Below are positions 12,755-24,760 of a stretch of DNA of 64,000 bases, piece by piece (position 1 is the stretch's first letter; every line of letters starts with the position of its first letter). This stretch comes from Bugula neritina (taxonomy: Eukaryota; Bryozoa; Gymnolaemata; Cheilostomatida; Bugulidae), in the NCBI GenBank assembly GCA_964035545.1, contig OZ037768.1, positions 11,116,741 through 11,180,740 of the forward strand, in the 5' to 3' direction. Under the pieces are notes generated by a model that did not search any database, was not told the DNA's origin, and was given only the letters and a program-made list of their open reading frames with translations. Position numbers and translations under genes: made by a program.

Positions 12755-12877
12755 TATATAAATGCTAACCCTGAACACAGTTTGCATTTTCCCTGAAGAC
12801 TGCAGCTAAGCAGATACGTAATGTTTGTTACACACATATAACTTGACATGTACACTTGGTGATGCCGCATATGAAAG
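12755..12877 (+). promoter_or_regulatory. Candidate TATA promoter and noncoding first exon of GPCR gene 1
   Basis: TATATAAA at 12755-12762 is followed by an exon-like stretch ending at 12877 in GAAAG|GTAAGA, a strong 5' splice site. A matching 3' splice site (TCTGTAG) ends at 13645, 20 bases before the receptor ATG. This predicts a short 5' UTR exon and a 768-bp intron. No transcript evidence is available; the assignment rests on the TATA box, spacing and splice signals. Confidence 0.45.
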
Positions 12878-13127
12878 GTAAGATTCTATTTATTTGGTTT
12901 AATAATCCATATGCTTTTTAAATGTGCTTTTTGGAATTTGAATTGAATTTCGCTAGCAGTATGAATAGAGAGGTAGTTTTATATTTTCAGGACTAATACA
13001 TTAGGGATAGTGGTGGCAATTATTTTATGTAGTCTTGTTAGAGCATTGGTATAACTTTGCAATGACTGTAGAACTAGTACTATTTAAATATTTTATTTTG
13101 AAATAAATCAACATACACACCACACAC

Positions 13128-13400
13128 CACACCCAACACCACACGCACACAGTCACACACACAGTCACACACACACAGTCACACACACACAGTCACACAC
13201 ACACAGTCACACACACACACACACACAGTCACACACACAGTCACACACACACAGTCACACACACACACAGTCACACACACACGCACAACACCACACGCAC
13301 ACAGTCACACACACACAGTCACACACACACAGTCACACACACACACACAGTCACACACACAGTCACACACACAGTCACACACACAGTCACACACACACAG

Positions 13401-13460
<60 letters not shown>

Positions 13461-13540
13461 CTGCACACTGCACACTGCACACTGCACACTGCACACTGCA
13501 CACTGCACACTGCACACGCACACACACACACACACACACC
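13128..13540. repeat. Compound (CA)n / CAGTCACA / (CACTGCA)n array
   Basis: Dinucleotide CA tracts are interrupted regularly by AGTC. There is a long pure CA tract near 13403-13454, then about nine copies of the heptamer CACTGCA (about 13453-13517), and CA again. The array sits in the predicted 5' UTR intron of GPCR gene 1, about 130 bases upstream of the start codon. Open frames across it are repeat artefacts. Confidence 0.95.
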
Positions 13541-13665
13541 ACTATATAATGTACTGTTAAAAGCTATAGCAGCAAATGAGCTCATGTTTGTATGATTGTA
13601 CATCGTCCACTATTCCATCTTTACTTGGATTATAATATGTCTGTAGGCTTATAAAGCAGTTCAAG

Positions 13666-14967
13666 ATGGATATACACTCTAATTTCACTCAGCCTACATT
13701 CTTGGGAAACATTTCCAGAAACTTCACAACAACTGGAAATACACAGTTTCCAAAACTCATGATGCCTCAAACGGAAGCATGCACCAAAACAGATACAGAG
13801 TTTATATGTGGTTTCATTGAAGGATCGTTGCAAGATTTTCAAGATACGAATGGAATTGATTTCACAAATCTGTACGAGTCTGGATGGATATGGGCCAGTC
13901 TTGCCGTGTACATGCCTCTTTGCATATTTGGTATTCTAGGCAACATTCTAACAATTGTAATGTTTTCCAAGTATATAAAGAAGACAACTACTTCAGTATT
14001 TATCCTTGCTTTAGCAGCTGTTGATTTGTCTGTATGCAGCATATCAATGCCAATTTGGCTGTTCACAACTTTCACTGAAGATCACGGCTCAGAGCTGCTG
14101 TGCAAAGCTGACAAATTTATAAACTTTTTCTCAATTCCGATGTCAGCCGGCATTCTTCTAACCATAGCAATTGACAGATTCTTATTAGTATTCTTTGTGA
14201 AAGTGAAAATCATAACAAGATATAAGGCTAAGTTGATAATATTCTTTCTAGCGCTAGGGTGCATTGCTATTGCTATTCCACAGACTCTCTCCTTTACCAC
14301 GTTGTACAAACTTGATGAAGAGCTGGTAGCAGCCATATGCCAGGGCACTATAACATGCAACACACTGAAATGTCAGCACACCAGCGAGTACGTGTCCCGG
14401 GATGTCTGGTTTTACATGTGGAGAAGTCTGATTATAGCCTTCCTCGTCATGTCGGTTATCTTCACGAGTGTTTACACGTCAATATTTGCCAAAGTCTATA
14501 GAATTCACCGTAAAATGAGTCGCTACACAAACTCCGTCCACGAAAAGAGACGGGAGATACCGATGCAGACGGATCATGTGACATTCTCGAGCTCAGAACC
14601 TTCCTCCGATAGCAAATCGATATCCAACCGAAACTCCGTCTTAGGAACCAACAACAATCGTCCTAAGAAACAAAACCTGCCTCATTTGCAGACTGCTCGC
14701 ATACTGTTCTTGGTGACATTCTGCTTCATTGTAGCCTATGCTCCACTTGTTTTGATGATGTTTCTGGGAAGTTGTGAGAGCAAAGAAGAAGAAGATCTTG
14801 AAACTCCGTGTCGCAGAAATGACTACCGAAGATTTCTGTGGCATTTTTATTTTCTGCACCACATAGTAAATCCAATAATTTATTCATTTATGAACCCAAG
14901 ATTCAGAGATGCTCTGCGTAAGTGCATGAGTTCCAATGTCTGCTGTAAAGATGGCGGAGGCAGTTGA
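13666..14967 (+). CDS. Class A (rhodopsin-family) G-protein-coupled receptor 1, orphan, peptide-receptor-like
   Basis: A single uninterrupted frame of 433 residues. The N-terminus has N-glycosylation sequons (NFT at 6, NIS at 15, NFT at 19). Seven hydrophobic segments lie near residues 76-100, 108-133, 150-175, 188-208, 251-275, 343-366 and 392-409. Class A landmarks: GN at 92-93, D120 in TM2, C146 at the top of TM3, and NPIIY at 402-406 followed by a basic helix-8-like segment. The TM3 motif is DRF (170-172), not DRY, and TM6 carries AYAP in place of CWxP. Loop 3 (about 281-342) is long and Ser/Arg-rich; cysteines at 420, 426 and 427 could be palmitoylated. It is a plasma-membrane receptor for an unknown ligand. 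The paralogue is at 24761. Start chosen as the first ATG after the predicted acceptor. Confidence 0.9.
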   Translation: MDIHSNFTQPTFLGNISRNFTTTGNTQFPKLMMPQTEACTKTDTEFICGFIEGSLQDFQDTNGIDFTNLYESGWIWASLAVYMPLCIFGILGNILTIVMFSKYIKKTTTSVFILALAAVDLSVCSISMPIWLFTTFTEDHGSELLCKADKFINFFSIPMSAGILLTIAIDRFLLVFFVKVKIITRYKAKLIIFFLALGCIAIAIPQTLSFTTLYKLDEELVAAICQGTITCNTLKCQHTSEYVSRDVWFYMWRSLIIAFLVMSVIFTSVYTSIFAKVYRIHRKMSRYTNSVHEKRREIPMQTDHVTFSSSEPSSDSKSISNRNSVLGTNNNRPKKQNLPHLQTARILFLVTFCFIVAYAPLVLMMFLGSCESKEEEDLETPCRRNDYRRFLWHFYFLHHIVNPIIYSFMNPRFRDALRKCMSSNVCCKDGGGS

Positions 14968-15483
14968 CAGATGGCGGGTACTGGAGAGAACCACAGTGGC
15001 AGCAAGACAACATCAACATCCATGCAGATTACCAACACCCCGGTGTGAAGTATTTCATTATAAACTATATACATGCCAATACGTCATGCCCATGTACTTA
15101 TTGTGTTCTTTCCAGTACCTGCATATGTTTCTTTATCTTTTCTTTTTATTTAACAACTTAACACATTAAACAAAATTGACGAGAATGTTGCAATACACAT
15201 CGAAGTAATTATGCATTTCTATTAGAATAAACCAGAGTTAGGCTTATATTAAGTTACATTAGTACAAGTGCTTGGTGCTATAATCCTATTGTAATCACGT
15301 TTAGGTTATATTAGCTTATTTGAAGTAGAATATGTAATATGTAATGTTATATATTATCCATTATATATATTATATATATAGCAATAAGAACTGTTTAGTG
15401 TTCAGTTTTTATTTCACACATCAATATTTCAATATAATTGTCATAAACTTATTTATTATTATGAGCAGAAACTGTAGTGGGAA

Positions 15484-15489
15484 AATAAA
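15484..15489 (+). terminator. Candidate polyadenylation signal of GPCR gene 1
   Basis: AATAAA lies about 517 bases after the receptor stop codon. An earlier AATAAA at 15226-15231 is an alternative. Sequence cannot tell which is used. Confidence 0.4.
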
Positions 15490-16136
15490 ACTTTATTTAA
15501 CAACTCGGAATCTAATTTTGATTTTCTAACATCTTTTGTTGTAAAAACATGCTAATACATATATTTGCAGAATTTTGCTATTAGTCATTCTAACTCATAT
15601 ATATAATATAATTGACTTAATAAGTTTTATAACGGCTAAATTAAAACCTCTTCTGTAAGAGTTTAGATCAGTGCTAAAAAATTTGGTAGAAAGTTTCTAC
15701 TTTATGCTAAAAGTCTGTTTCTGCCTGAAGTAGGGCTTGGTGTCTCTCACCCTACATGTCTAAATCAGATATGTGATGACATGTTTACAGGCTAGTTTAA
15801 AGGAGTTGGTGATAATAATAATGTTATACACTCTTACAGTAAACATGAATAAACTAAAAAATGCATTTTCAACCTTTTTAACTGAAAATCTGTTCAAAAT
15901 TTATACAAACTTGGCAAAATGCAGCTAGCAGAAACAACATAATAACATTATAAATGTGGTTAGCATGCATATAAATCATGATAAATATTACGGTTTGTTT
16001 AAATGATATTAATAATATTATTATTTATTAATAGATTAACATGCATTAATAATTTTACTAAAAAGTAATGTTATATATATATGGACAAAACCGTTCAACT
16101 TTTACATATGCAATCCTATACTTGATAAATAATTGC

Positions 16137-16212
16137 CCCCACCGGGATTCAAACCGCAGACCTCCGGCTTGCAAGCAGGAGCGCTAACCAATCACACCAC
16201 AGGGGCCACTGG
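16137..16212 (-). other. tRNA-like sequence (degenerate tRNA or tRNA-derived repeat head)
   Basis: Read on the minus strand, TGGCCCC at one end can pair with GGGGGCA at the other in six of seven positions, as in an acceptor stem. An A-box-like TGGTGTGATTGGTTAGCGC and a good B box GGTTTGAATCC are correctly ordered and spaced. The anticodon arm contains CTTGCAA but pairs imperfectly, and the T stem has mismatches, so a functional tRNA (Ala or Cys type) is not supported. A tRNA pseudogene or SINE head is more likely. Confidence 0.5.
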
Positions 16213-18960
16213 GTAAACTAAACAAGCTGCACTAGTTAATTCATAGTTAGACAGGAGCTGGTGATTGCATGCGTTGTATTTGAAATACATTGATGGCATG
16301 GATATAATCACTAGTTAATAAAACACAAATTAAAAGATGCATTACCTGAATATTTCTGATGAGTTATTCACATAGCTGGGGAGACAATTCTAAAACTTGC
16401 CAACATTTTCAGAGTTTAAACAAAACTAATATCTCAAGTTTTGTATTTTATGAAATTAATATTTAAATATCTGCAATAGCCAAAGTAGATGTCAGATAAA
16501 GTAGTTTATTTTGTGTGTAAATAAGGTAGGCTTACTAACTTTTCGGAGATATGAACAAAAAAGATACCATTGACTACTAGGAGTTGCTTCCTTCTGAATG
16601 TTACGCCCTTCATTTATATCAACATTAGGGGAACTTTAAGTGAATGAAACCCAATTTCTAACACATGCGGCAAATTCAAAGAGTAGATATATTACCTCTG
16701 TAAGCAACCAGCAGCTGAAAAAAAGTGCAGTCAGACTGCATAACTTTGAGAAGTTGTAGTTGTTTTCTCATTTATCCTAATGAATCCTAGTGAATGATAA
16801 GTAAGTTAACTTATATGGTTTGTACGTGAGAATTAAAGCCCCAAAACACTTGTTTTTATATAAAAAAAGACTCAAAACTTTAAATCCTATTTACCTTTTA
16901 AAGCGAAAAAAGAATGTGAATAGATATCTTAAATGCAAAAACACAAAAATAATTTCTAACTTTGGTAACTAATAAATATGCACACATGTGCAAACCAAAA
17001 CTATTTTTTAGTTCGCCCTCATAAAAACTTATATAGACAACAATGGGGTGAGGCTTTATGCCACCAACACGCAAGTTTTTAAAAATATAAGTCAAACAGC
17101 AAATTAAATGATTATCATTGTTTACAATGACTAGTTGTAATTTAAAACATTCACCAAAAGTATAATTTAATTAAATCGCTTGAAAAGCCTTATGCTATGA
17201 TACTATAAGCTGTATAGAAAACTATGAGAAACAACCTTTCACTAGTACTATTCAAGATACCTGTTTGCTAGATTCTACATGAGTAGAGAATAAGCACATA
17301 AACAAATGAATACCTATAATACTAGGTATGCACTAAAATAGATAATACCCTAAGAATATAAACAATGCTCAGTTATTTATAGACATATTAAGATAATCTT
17401 TAGTAATTTGTGGTTATAACATCTGACTTGACTCTTTTGTGAAGCTGGGTACGGTAGGAGATGGAATGGCAGTTTCCTTTGACAGAGAAACTTGTATAAC
17501 AGAAGAAACCTGTATAACAGAATCTTCATTTTATGCAATATATTTTACAGCTTACATAAAAACTGGTTTCTTCAAAAAGCAATAGCAATGCTATTTTGAA
17601 CAAAGTTTTTCATTGGTGAAGAGTATGCTAAGATTTGTATTGGCATGTAAAAGAAGTTAATAGATTCTCATATTAATTAGCACCTTAAAGGGATCATATT
17701 ATAACAAGCCAATCTGCTATTATCACTATGATGTGTCATAGTTTTCAAGTCAGAAAGCTGGTGAGTTATGGAGAGGCAACTTCTAATTATAGTTCAATTA
17801 TACAAAATGTTACTGCTAATATCACTGTAAGCAGCATCTTATGTTGCTGATTCATATGGAGATAAAATCTATAACAGTCCTTTATCATGTGTGCTGCCTT
17901 TTCTTTCTTCTTCCTTTTGTTAAAACCTATAAATATATAATTACTATAAACCTCAAACATTCTTGCAAACTCTAGTAGTAGTTTGTTGTAGTTGAAGATC
18001 AACTCTTTAGATAAACTGGCTGAACAATCGGAGCAATCAGAATAAAGTAAATGGTGCAATAAGAAATCTCAGTACAACTATTCATATGTGTATAATAAAC
18101 TTGGGTACAATCTGGGTACAAATATTATAGGGCTACCATAGACTGTCTATGATTTTTAAGAAAAATCTTCTTAAGGCTACGAATTATTCATAGATAAAAT
18201 GTGTTGCTTAATTTAGCTAACTTGTTTATTTATATATGACATTTTTCTGTCATGTCATGACAGGATAAAAATTATTTCCAGTATATATCACTTGCATATT
18301 TTTCTCACATAAATTTGTCTAGGGTCAATTACCTATTAAGTAGCAACCCTTTTAAAGTACAGCTGGGTTCTGAAACTTGGACTGCCTCCAAGTTAAGATT
18401 GCTATCTTTCATAGAGATAAAAGCTAGCCTAACTTTTGTTGTAGACGCGAAGATTAAATCTTGCCATTTAGATTTTCAGCTATGCATATTTTATCTGATA
18501 TGCTGTATATCAAACAAGACTGACAATTCAAAAGAAAACTAGGATATATTTATAGCAAATGAGCGCCTTTAAACAGATCTCATGTGCACAACTGCATGTA
18601 TTCTTTTAACAATCTGAACAAAAAATAAGTGATAAATTACTCTAAGCATGTGAGACCAAAAAGCACTAAACAAAAAATATAACATCATAAATAAAACTGG
18701 CTACTTGCTTCAAAAACAGAGAGTTTTTTGTAAATTTTGTCACCCCAAAAGATTCCACTTGAACATTATAAGCAGCCTAGTCTATGTCATTATGCAAATT
18801 TTATTACCGTTTAAATGTTGCATAATGTAAATGCTTTGATATGGATAATATAATTGTATTATTTGCTTTCACAATAAACTCAGTAAAGGGTATTATTTTC
18901 AACAAGTATTTCCATAACTGTTACTAGCTATTATATTAGTTTTAGGTTTTGTGCCAGTTT

Positions 18961-19140
<180 letters not shown>

Positions 19141-20863
19141 TAAAGAAAATAATGTTTTTGTAGCATAAGAATTTTTCGACAATTTGGACTGTATAATAAA
19201 AATTCAAAGAAGCAGGGTTGCTGTATAATATTTGTAGATTTTATTTAATGAGTACCTTCTTGACACTCTCATTAAACATATTGATTTCATAGACAAAACA
19301 AAGTACAGATTGCAGCAACACAACTCAATCATTAAATAATTCACAGACAAGCATGTCATGTGGCACTATAACATGCTTGATAAAGTTCTCAACACATGTG
19401 CTTTTATTCAACACCTTATGTTGGTTATATAAACAGAAATGGCTGTTACATAACATTTAATATATTGCCATAAGCGTTACATATAGCAGCTTATTACTTA
19501 AAATGTTCTAGTTTTAAGCAACCACAAATACTCACAAATATCATATCAGACTTGAAGTTTTTTATTGATTTATATAAAATATGGATTAAATACGAGATTA
19601 AAAATTTGTCCATGCACAAATATTTATAAAGACTACACGGGTATTTAATGCTTAGTCTATGAACTAGCTCATACCGATTCTTTATAGTCCAATCAACAGA
19701 TTAGGACTTTGAGATCAAGAAGTGGCTGTATTAACCATCAGTAGAAGCTAAACATGCTTTTTTAAAACTAGCAGACTTTTTCAAGGTGACTAATTAATAT
19801 TACCATGCTTTCTGATCTTCTGATTTATTATAATTTGATTGTTTGATAAATTATAACAGAAATACAAATATAATTGAAGAGAACTTTTTCTGCTTATAAT
19901 AGAATGATAAATTGCACATATTAAAGAATTTGTAATGTTATGATGTTATTTGAGCCTACTTTTTAGTGTTTCCACAATACTGGGTTGTTTGAAGTGGGAG
20001 TTGTCTACTATATTGAGAAAAAAGCCTGTTGAGAATTCTGATCTCTTTAGCTCCTGATAGTGACCATAGATGTATGAGAATCATTCAGTGCTTATTATGC
20101 ATATGCTAAAAAACAGTTCTTTATCGATATTTTATTTATATATTCATTATAAATATGGTAACTGGTATCTTACATATGACAGTGTATTATCAGTCATTTA
20201 GCTCCAGCTGGTCAGATTTACTGGCCTTATGAAGTGCCACACATAAACACATTTTAACTCAAATAACTTGTTTGAGTCTAAACAACCCAGTGGAATTTAA
20301 AATAGTCTTAAGATGAGTAAAACTGGTAAATACATTTTTTTAAAGCTGTTTTCTAGCATTAACCTCTGAGAGAGAAATAGTAAATCGCATATAAGCCAAT
20401 TAGGTCTAGCTTCAAATGAACACCTTTATAAGTTAATGTAACGGACATAATCTGCTACAAACACAAACCGATACCACAGGCTCCAACTTTGCTGCTGATA
20501 TTATTGAAGGTCAGTTCTAAATTGTTAATGACCACAGTCTATATTTAATAGGTACTACAAAAAATAGAATAAAATGGGCAGATTGCATATTGATGAAAGA
20601 GTATAGGCTATTAATCAACAAACTGACATTGTCTACCAGGTTAAAATTAAGGCATATGCAAAAAAAGCTGTTCAGCAGGTCATACACAATGTGTTATAAA
20701 TAAAACATGGTGTTGGGTAAAAGCAGCTTAAAGCACACATATACTTTGCTTTTGAAATTCCAGAAAAGGTCAACTTTGGAGCTTTACTAATTTATATACA
20801 CTTAGTTGAAATTCCTATCATACCCAAGCTGACATACTATGAGATATGGGGAATATATCTTGA

Positions 20864-21049
20864 TATATAAACTATGGTGGTTGGCTCCACATGCATGCAT
20901 TATTAGTAAGTGCAGCACGTGTAACTACATGTAACTAATAAGAAAACATTGTGATATTCATTTGTAGATTGGAGCTGTAACCAATAAGTTGGTGAGAGTC
21001 ACATGCAGCAAGATAGAAATGTGATTGTTGCTATTTGCTTCTTCCAAAG
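20864..21049 (+). promoter_or_regulatory. Possible promoter and noncoding first exon of GPCR gene 2
   Basis: By analogy with GPCR gene 1: TATATAAA at 20864-20871, then a stretch ending in CCAAAG|GTAAGA at 21049, which is a strong 5' splice site. The predicted acceptor CTCCTTGTAG ends at 24691. The resulting 3.6-kb intron and the promoter are inferences only; TATA-like strings are common in AT-rich DNA. Confidence 0.3.
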
Positions 21050-24000
21050 GTAAGAAAAGGCACTTTTATGATTATTAGTATTTTAGTACTTAATATTTAG
21101 TTAAATTTGTAATAGGCATTAATTTTGTAGCTACAGATCTAGTTAATAGTAATAGTGTTTTTATAACAACAAAATAATTTACATATTTTATTAAATGTTT
21201 ACCTGGTTGAGCTACAGGTTCATGGTCTTGGTTTTTATTTAAATGCTAAATTAAAATAATCAGTCATTACGACGGATAAATACTTTTATAAAAAAACATT
21301 AATAAATAATTGTATTAAATTGGCTTTGGTGATTATTTACAGTCTGACTTGCAGCCCAAATTGGAATTTATTATGCCTTGTTTAAAGGTTGATAATTGTT
21401 GCTTAAAATATCTATATTATAGCTCGATGCAAAAAACATGTCCATTAGTAAAATGATATTTTCGAATTCTTTACTATAATTTTGCCAAGTAATTGTTCTA
21501 CTGCTTTACCACCTACACAGTAATACTTTATTGAATTTAATAGATATTTTTTACTGTTGAGAGAGAGTCATGCAATTAGAATTTGGGAACTTGGACAATT
21601 TAGTTACTAAAAACTGTAACACTGATTCAATCACATGCATAATATTGTGTGGGTGTGTTTATGATTTTACCACACATTACTAAAGGTTTAATTAAAATGC
21701 AAATACAATATTTTTTAATGGTAGGTTTGTAACATTAACAAAAACAATGTGTTTCTAAGGGCAGTCGTACTGACTAATTGTACATAGTTTTGGCATCTAA
21801 ACTTTTTTGTTTGGCTCGAGTGTGAACCATCTAATTTATAAGATGTATGCTGGAAAGACTTCCATTAGCTGAATTAAGATTTGTCTACTGGCAAAACTTT
21901 GTCAATGTATGTAAGTGTGCAGCATAATATCCCCTAGCTTATGTAAGGTATTTTATTTAATTAATTAAATAATATAAATATAACTAAGTAGGCAAATACA
22001 TGACAGTATTCGAGTGGGAACATATTTCCAGTCATGCTTGTGCATATCATGTAGGAATCATGCCAGCTATTAGTGTTGCAAAAATATAGTATTGCTGCTA
22101 AATTCATATAAATCTGTAACAGGGGTAATATCGGGTTTGGAATGTTAGCTGCTATGTGAAGGCTTGATCTGGATATTCATGACGCTTATTTTTATGATAC
22201 TTGCATGCCTGCAATAAATGTGACTGGATTTTACTGATGCTAGTAATGCAATAGTGTAAATACTAGGGCCGTGCTATTTACTGTGCAACAATAATACTGG
22301 GTGAATATCTTTCAACCCTCACGCATTAGCAGCTTTTCTCTATCGCAACTCCAAGCTCAGTTTGACTAAATTTATAGTTCCATAATAAATAGGCACAGTA
22401 TGGAAGTCAACTACTCCATAATATCACTATAATATCCAGAATTTTTGAAATGTTGAATACGTTTTTTAGTTTACTGCACACCTCACTGATTTAGGTTTAG
22501 CTAAAACAGCATGCCACTATAATAGAGTTATTTATAACTGCAGTTGAGTACCAACTTATAAAAAATACTTAGCTGTATGCCAAACAAATATTCTTTAACC
22601 TACTTAAAGACTACCTTATAGAAAATTTGCCCAAAAACAACTGCAAGATCATCAGTTGAACAATTCCTTAAATGATGCAATTGACATTCGAATATGAACA
22701 CAACTAGCACGGGTTTTAATATGCTAACCAAAAGCTATACTATATTGTAATGTAATTTTTAAAGTTCAAACCGCTGTTCCTTGAAAATACACCATTGAAT
22801 TTATTAAATATATTTTATTATAAAATAGCAGTCATAAACTGACATTAGCATAGCATATTTCAAAAGTTTTTAAAATCTTTTTAGAAAACAGCCAGTTAAT
22901 CTAGCAACTGTCGAACTAAAAATAGTTAGTCTGGTTAAAAAGGAATTAAAACTGACTGTCCTAGCATAGATTTACTAATTTGATTGACTGTTGTGTACAG
23001 CAGTTACAGCTACAGTGACGGTATTTGTAGCATTTAGCTCAATAGTTCTTGCAGCTCAACACGGTTACAACTTGTATACACCTGTGCCTTTTTGTTGAAC
23101 AAAATTGTTAAAATCATTAGTAAGATTAAAATGTTCCCCAACAATAGCTGTTGAAAGTTTAGGAATTAAAACCAACACTTCTATTATTGCTATATAAAAC
23201 CTGAGTATAATATTTTCGAATTGCTTAGTCATAGTCTCTAAAAAATATATTTGTCTAATGCAACAGTGTTACCGCTATATTCCAAAATTGATATAATAAT
23301 ACAAATACTATTAAAGTATTTTGATTGAGCATTATGTTGAAATTTAATGTAATTTATTAGCATGGCATGGCCATAGAAGGAATTATTATTGATGTGTTAG
23401 TATAATGGTAAAAACAGCAATTTATTGGCAACTATATATAACTCTCTGGACTTAGAACCTAGAAATGTGCCAACAATTTTCCTGGCCTGGGTATAATATT
23501 TAATGCCTGAGTCAACTCTTCGAAAGTAATACAACCTGGATAAATGCTTTGTATGCATTCCTGGCTATTATTTGGATTGGTCATTACGTAGGTTCCCATG
23601 CTGACATGCAATATTATTATCTGACTCAAAAATTTTTTATGGGTTATTGGCTTTTTTTCACATATGTTTAGTTTAATATCTACAGCCAAATAGCCAGATG
23701 TCCGTTCTGCCACTAGCTCATACTTTGGAGGGGGGGGGGGGGAGAGTGCACTAGATGCCCAGTATACTTATAGCGCTGCAATTAAACTAGCCACTTGTTT
23801 CGAGTGAGTGAATGCTATCTTTGATGTGTACCAGTCATATAAGGACTATATTAAAGGTTCAAAACAGAACCTATGACTTTAGTGCTAAAAACTAGTTGGA
23901 CAATGTTGATGGCTTTGAACTTGCAACCCTACAGTTAGGATCTCAAATGCCTCTCTTAACATCAAATTTGATGCCAGGAGAGCAGAGCTGATGTGCTTTC

Positions 24001-24691
24001 CTAAACTTGATATGATTAGTGACTCTTTATTTTGATTTTCATAAGATTGATTGATAAAAACAAGATAGCATTTTGATTTGTAAGAACATGTAGCTCTAGG
24101 AATAATTGCTGTCAAATACAAACTGCAGTATAATGCTTCCCCAAGTAATTAAAGAACCCACAAGATGCATTTTCATATTTAATTACCAGATAATGAGATA
24201 GCTAAACTAATATAGCAAATGTCACCAATATCTATATTATGCTGTTATAGGCTAACATACATCTGCAACAGAATGCAGTACTCCCTATGTATATGCAGCA
24301 ATTTTTGAATAGATATGATTAAAATTACAAAAATATGTACATCTATGTCCCTACTGCTGAATTAATTGATTTGTAAGCATTTAAGACAGTCACAGAGGAC
24401 TTCTTTGCGTATCAATATTAAAGTTCAATGCAACTGTTAGCTAAAAGAGTCCCTGAACTAAGCTGCTCTGTATATAATTATATTCTTGGAATTATTACCA
24501 AATTGAACAAATAAAATTGTACTATCCAGAGTCAATAAGTAAGACAGGGAGTTTGTGGGTTTATTCTGTAAACTAAAATGTCACACCCTTGTACTATTAA
24601 TCTATAAAAATATAGCTACCTATCATTAAAAAGAAATTTCGTTGTCATATTTTATTAATTATCTTATCAGTAATTTATATTTCTCCTTGTA
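21050..24691 (+). other. Region upstream of GPCR gene 2, probably a 5' UTR intron
   Basis: AT-rich DNA without a recognisable gene. A G-run of 13 (23730-23742) is the only conspicuous feature. Open frames on the minus strand at 23459-23713 and 23885-24121 do not resemble a known protein and have no support. Confidence 0.5.
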
Positions 24692-24760
24692 GAAATCAAG
24701 AGAATAAGACAGCTGACTGAATAATTTTGGAATTTTTGACACTCAGCTGCTTCATGAGAA

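Noticed and set aside
13319-13603. Cys/Val-rich minus-strand open frame
   Set aside because: Artefact of the CA/heptamer array.
13666-14967. Assigning a specific ligand family (for example cholecystokinin or FMRFamide receptor) to the GPCRs
   Set aside because: General class A motifs are clear, but no subfamily-diagnostic residues could be named with confidence.
16137-16212. Functional tRNA-Ala(TGC) or tRNA-Cys(GCA)
   Set aside because: Anticodon and T stems have several mismatches in either register.
23459-23713. 84-residue minus-strand frame
   Set aside because: No recognisable domain, no splice or promoter context, average composition for the region.
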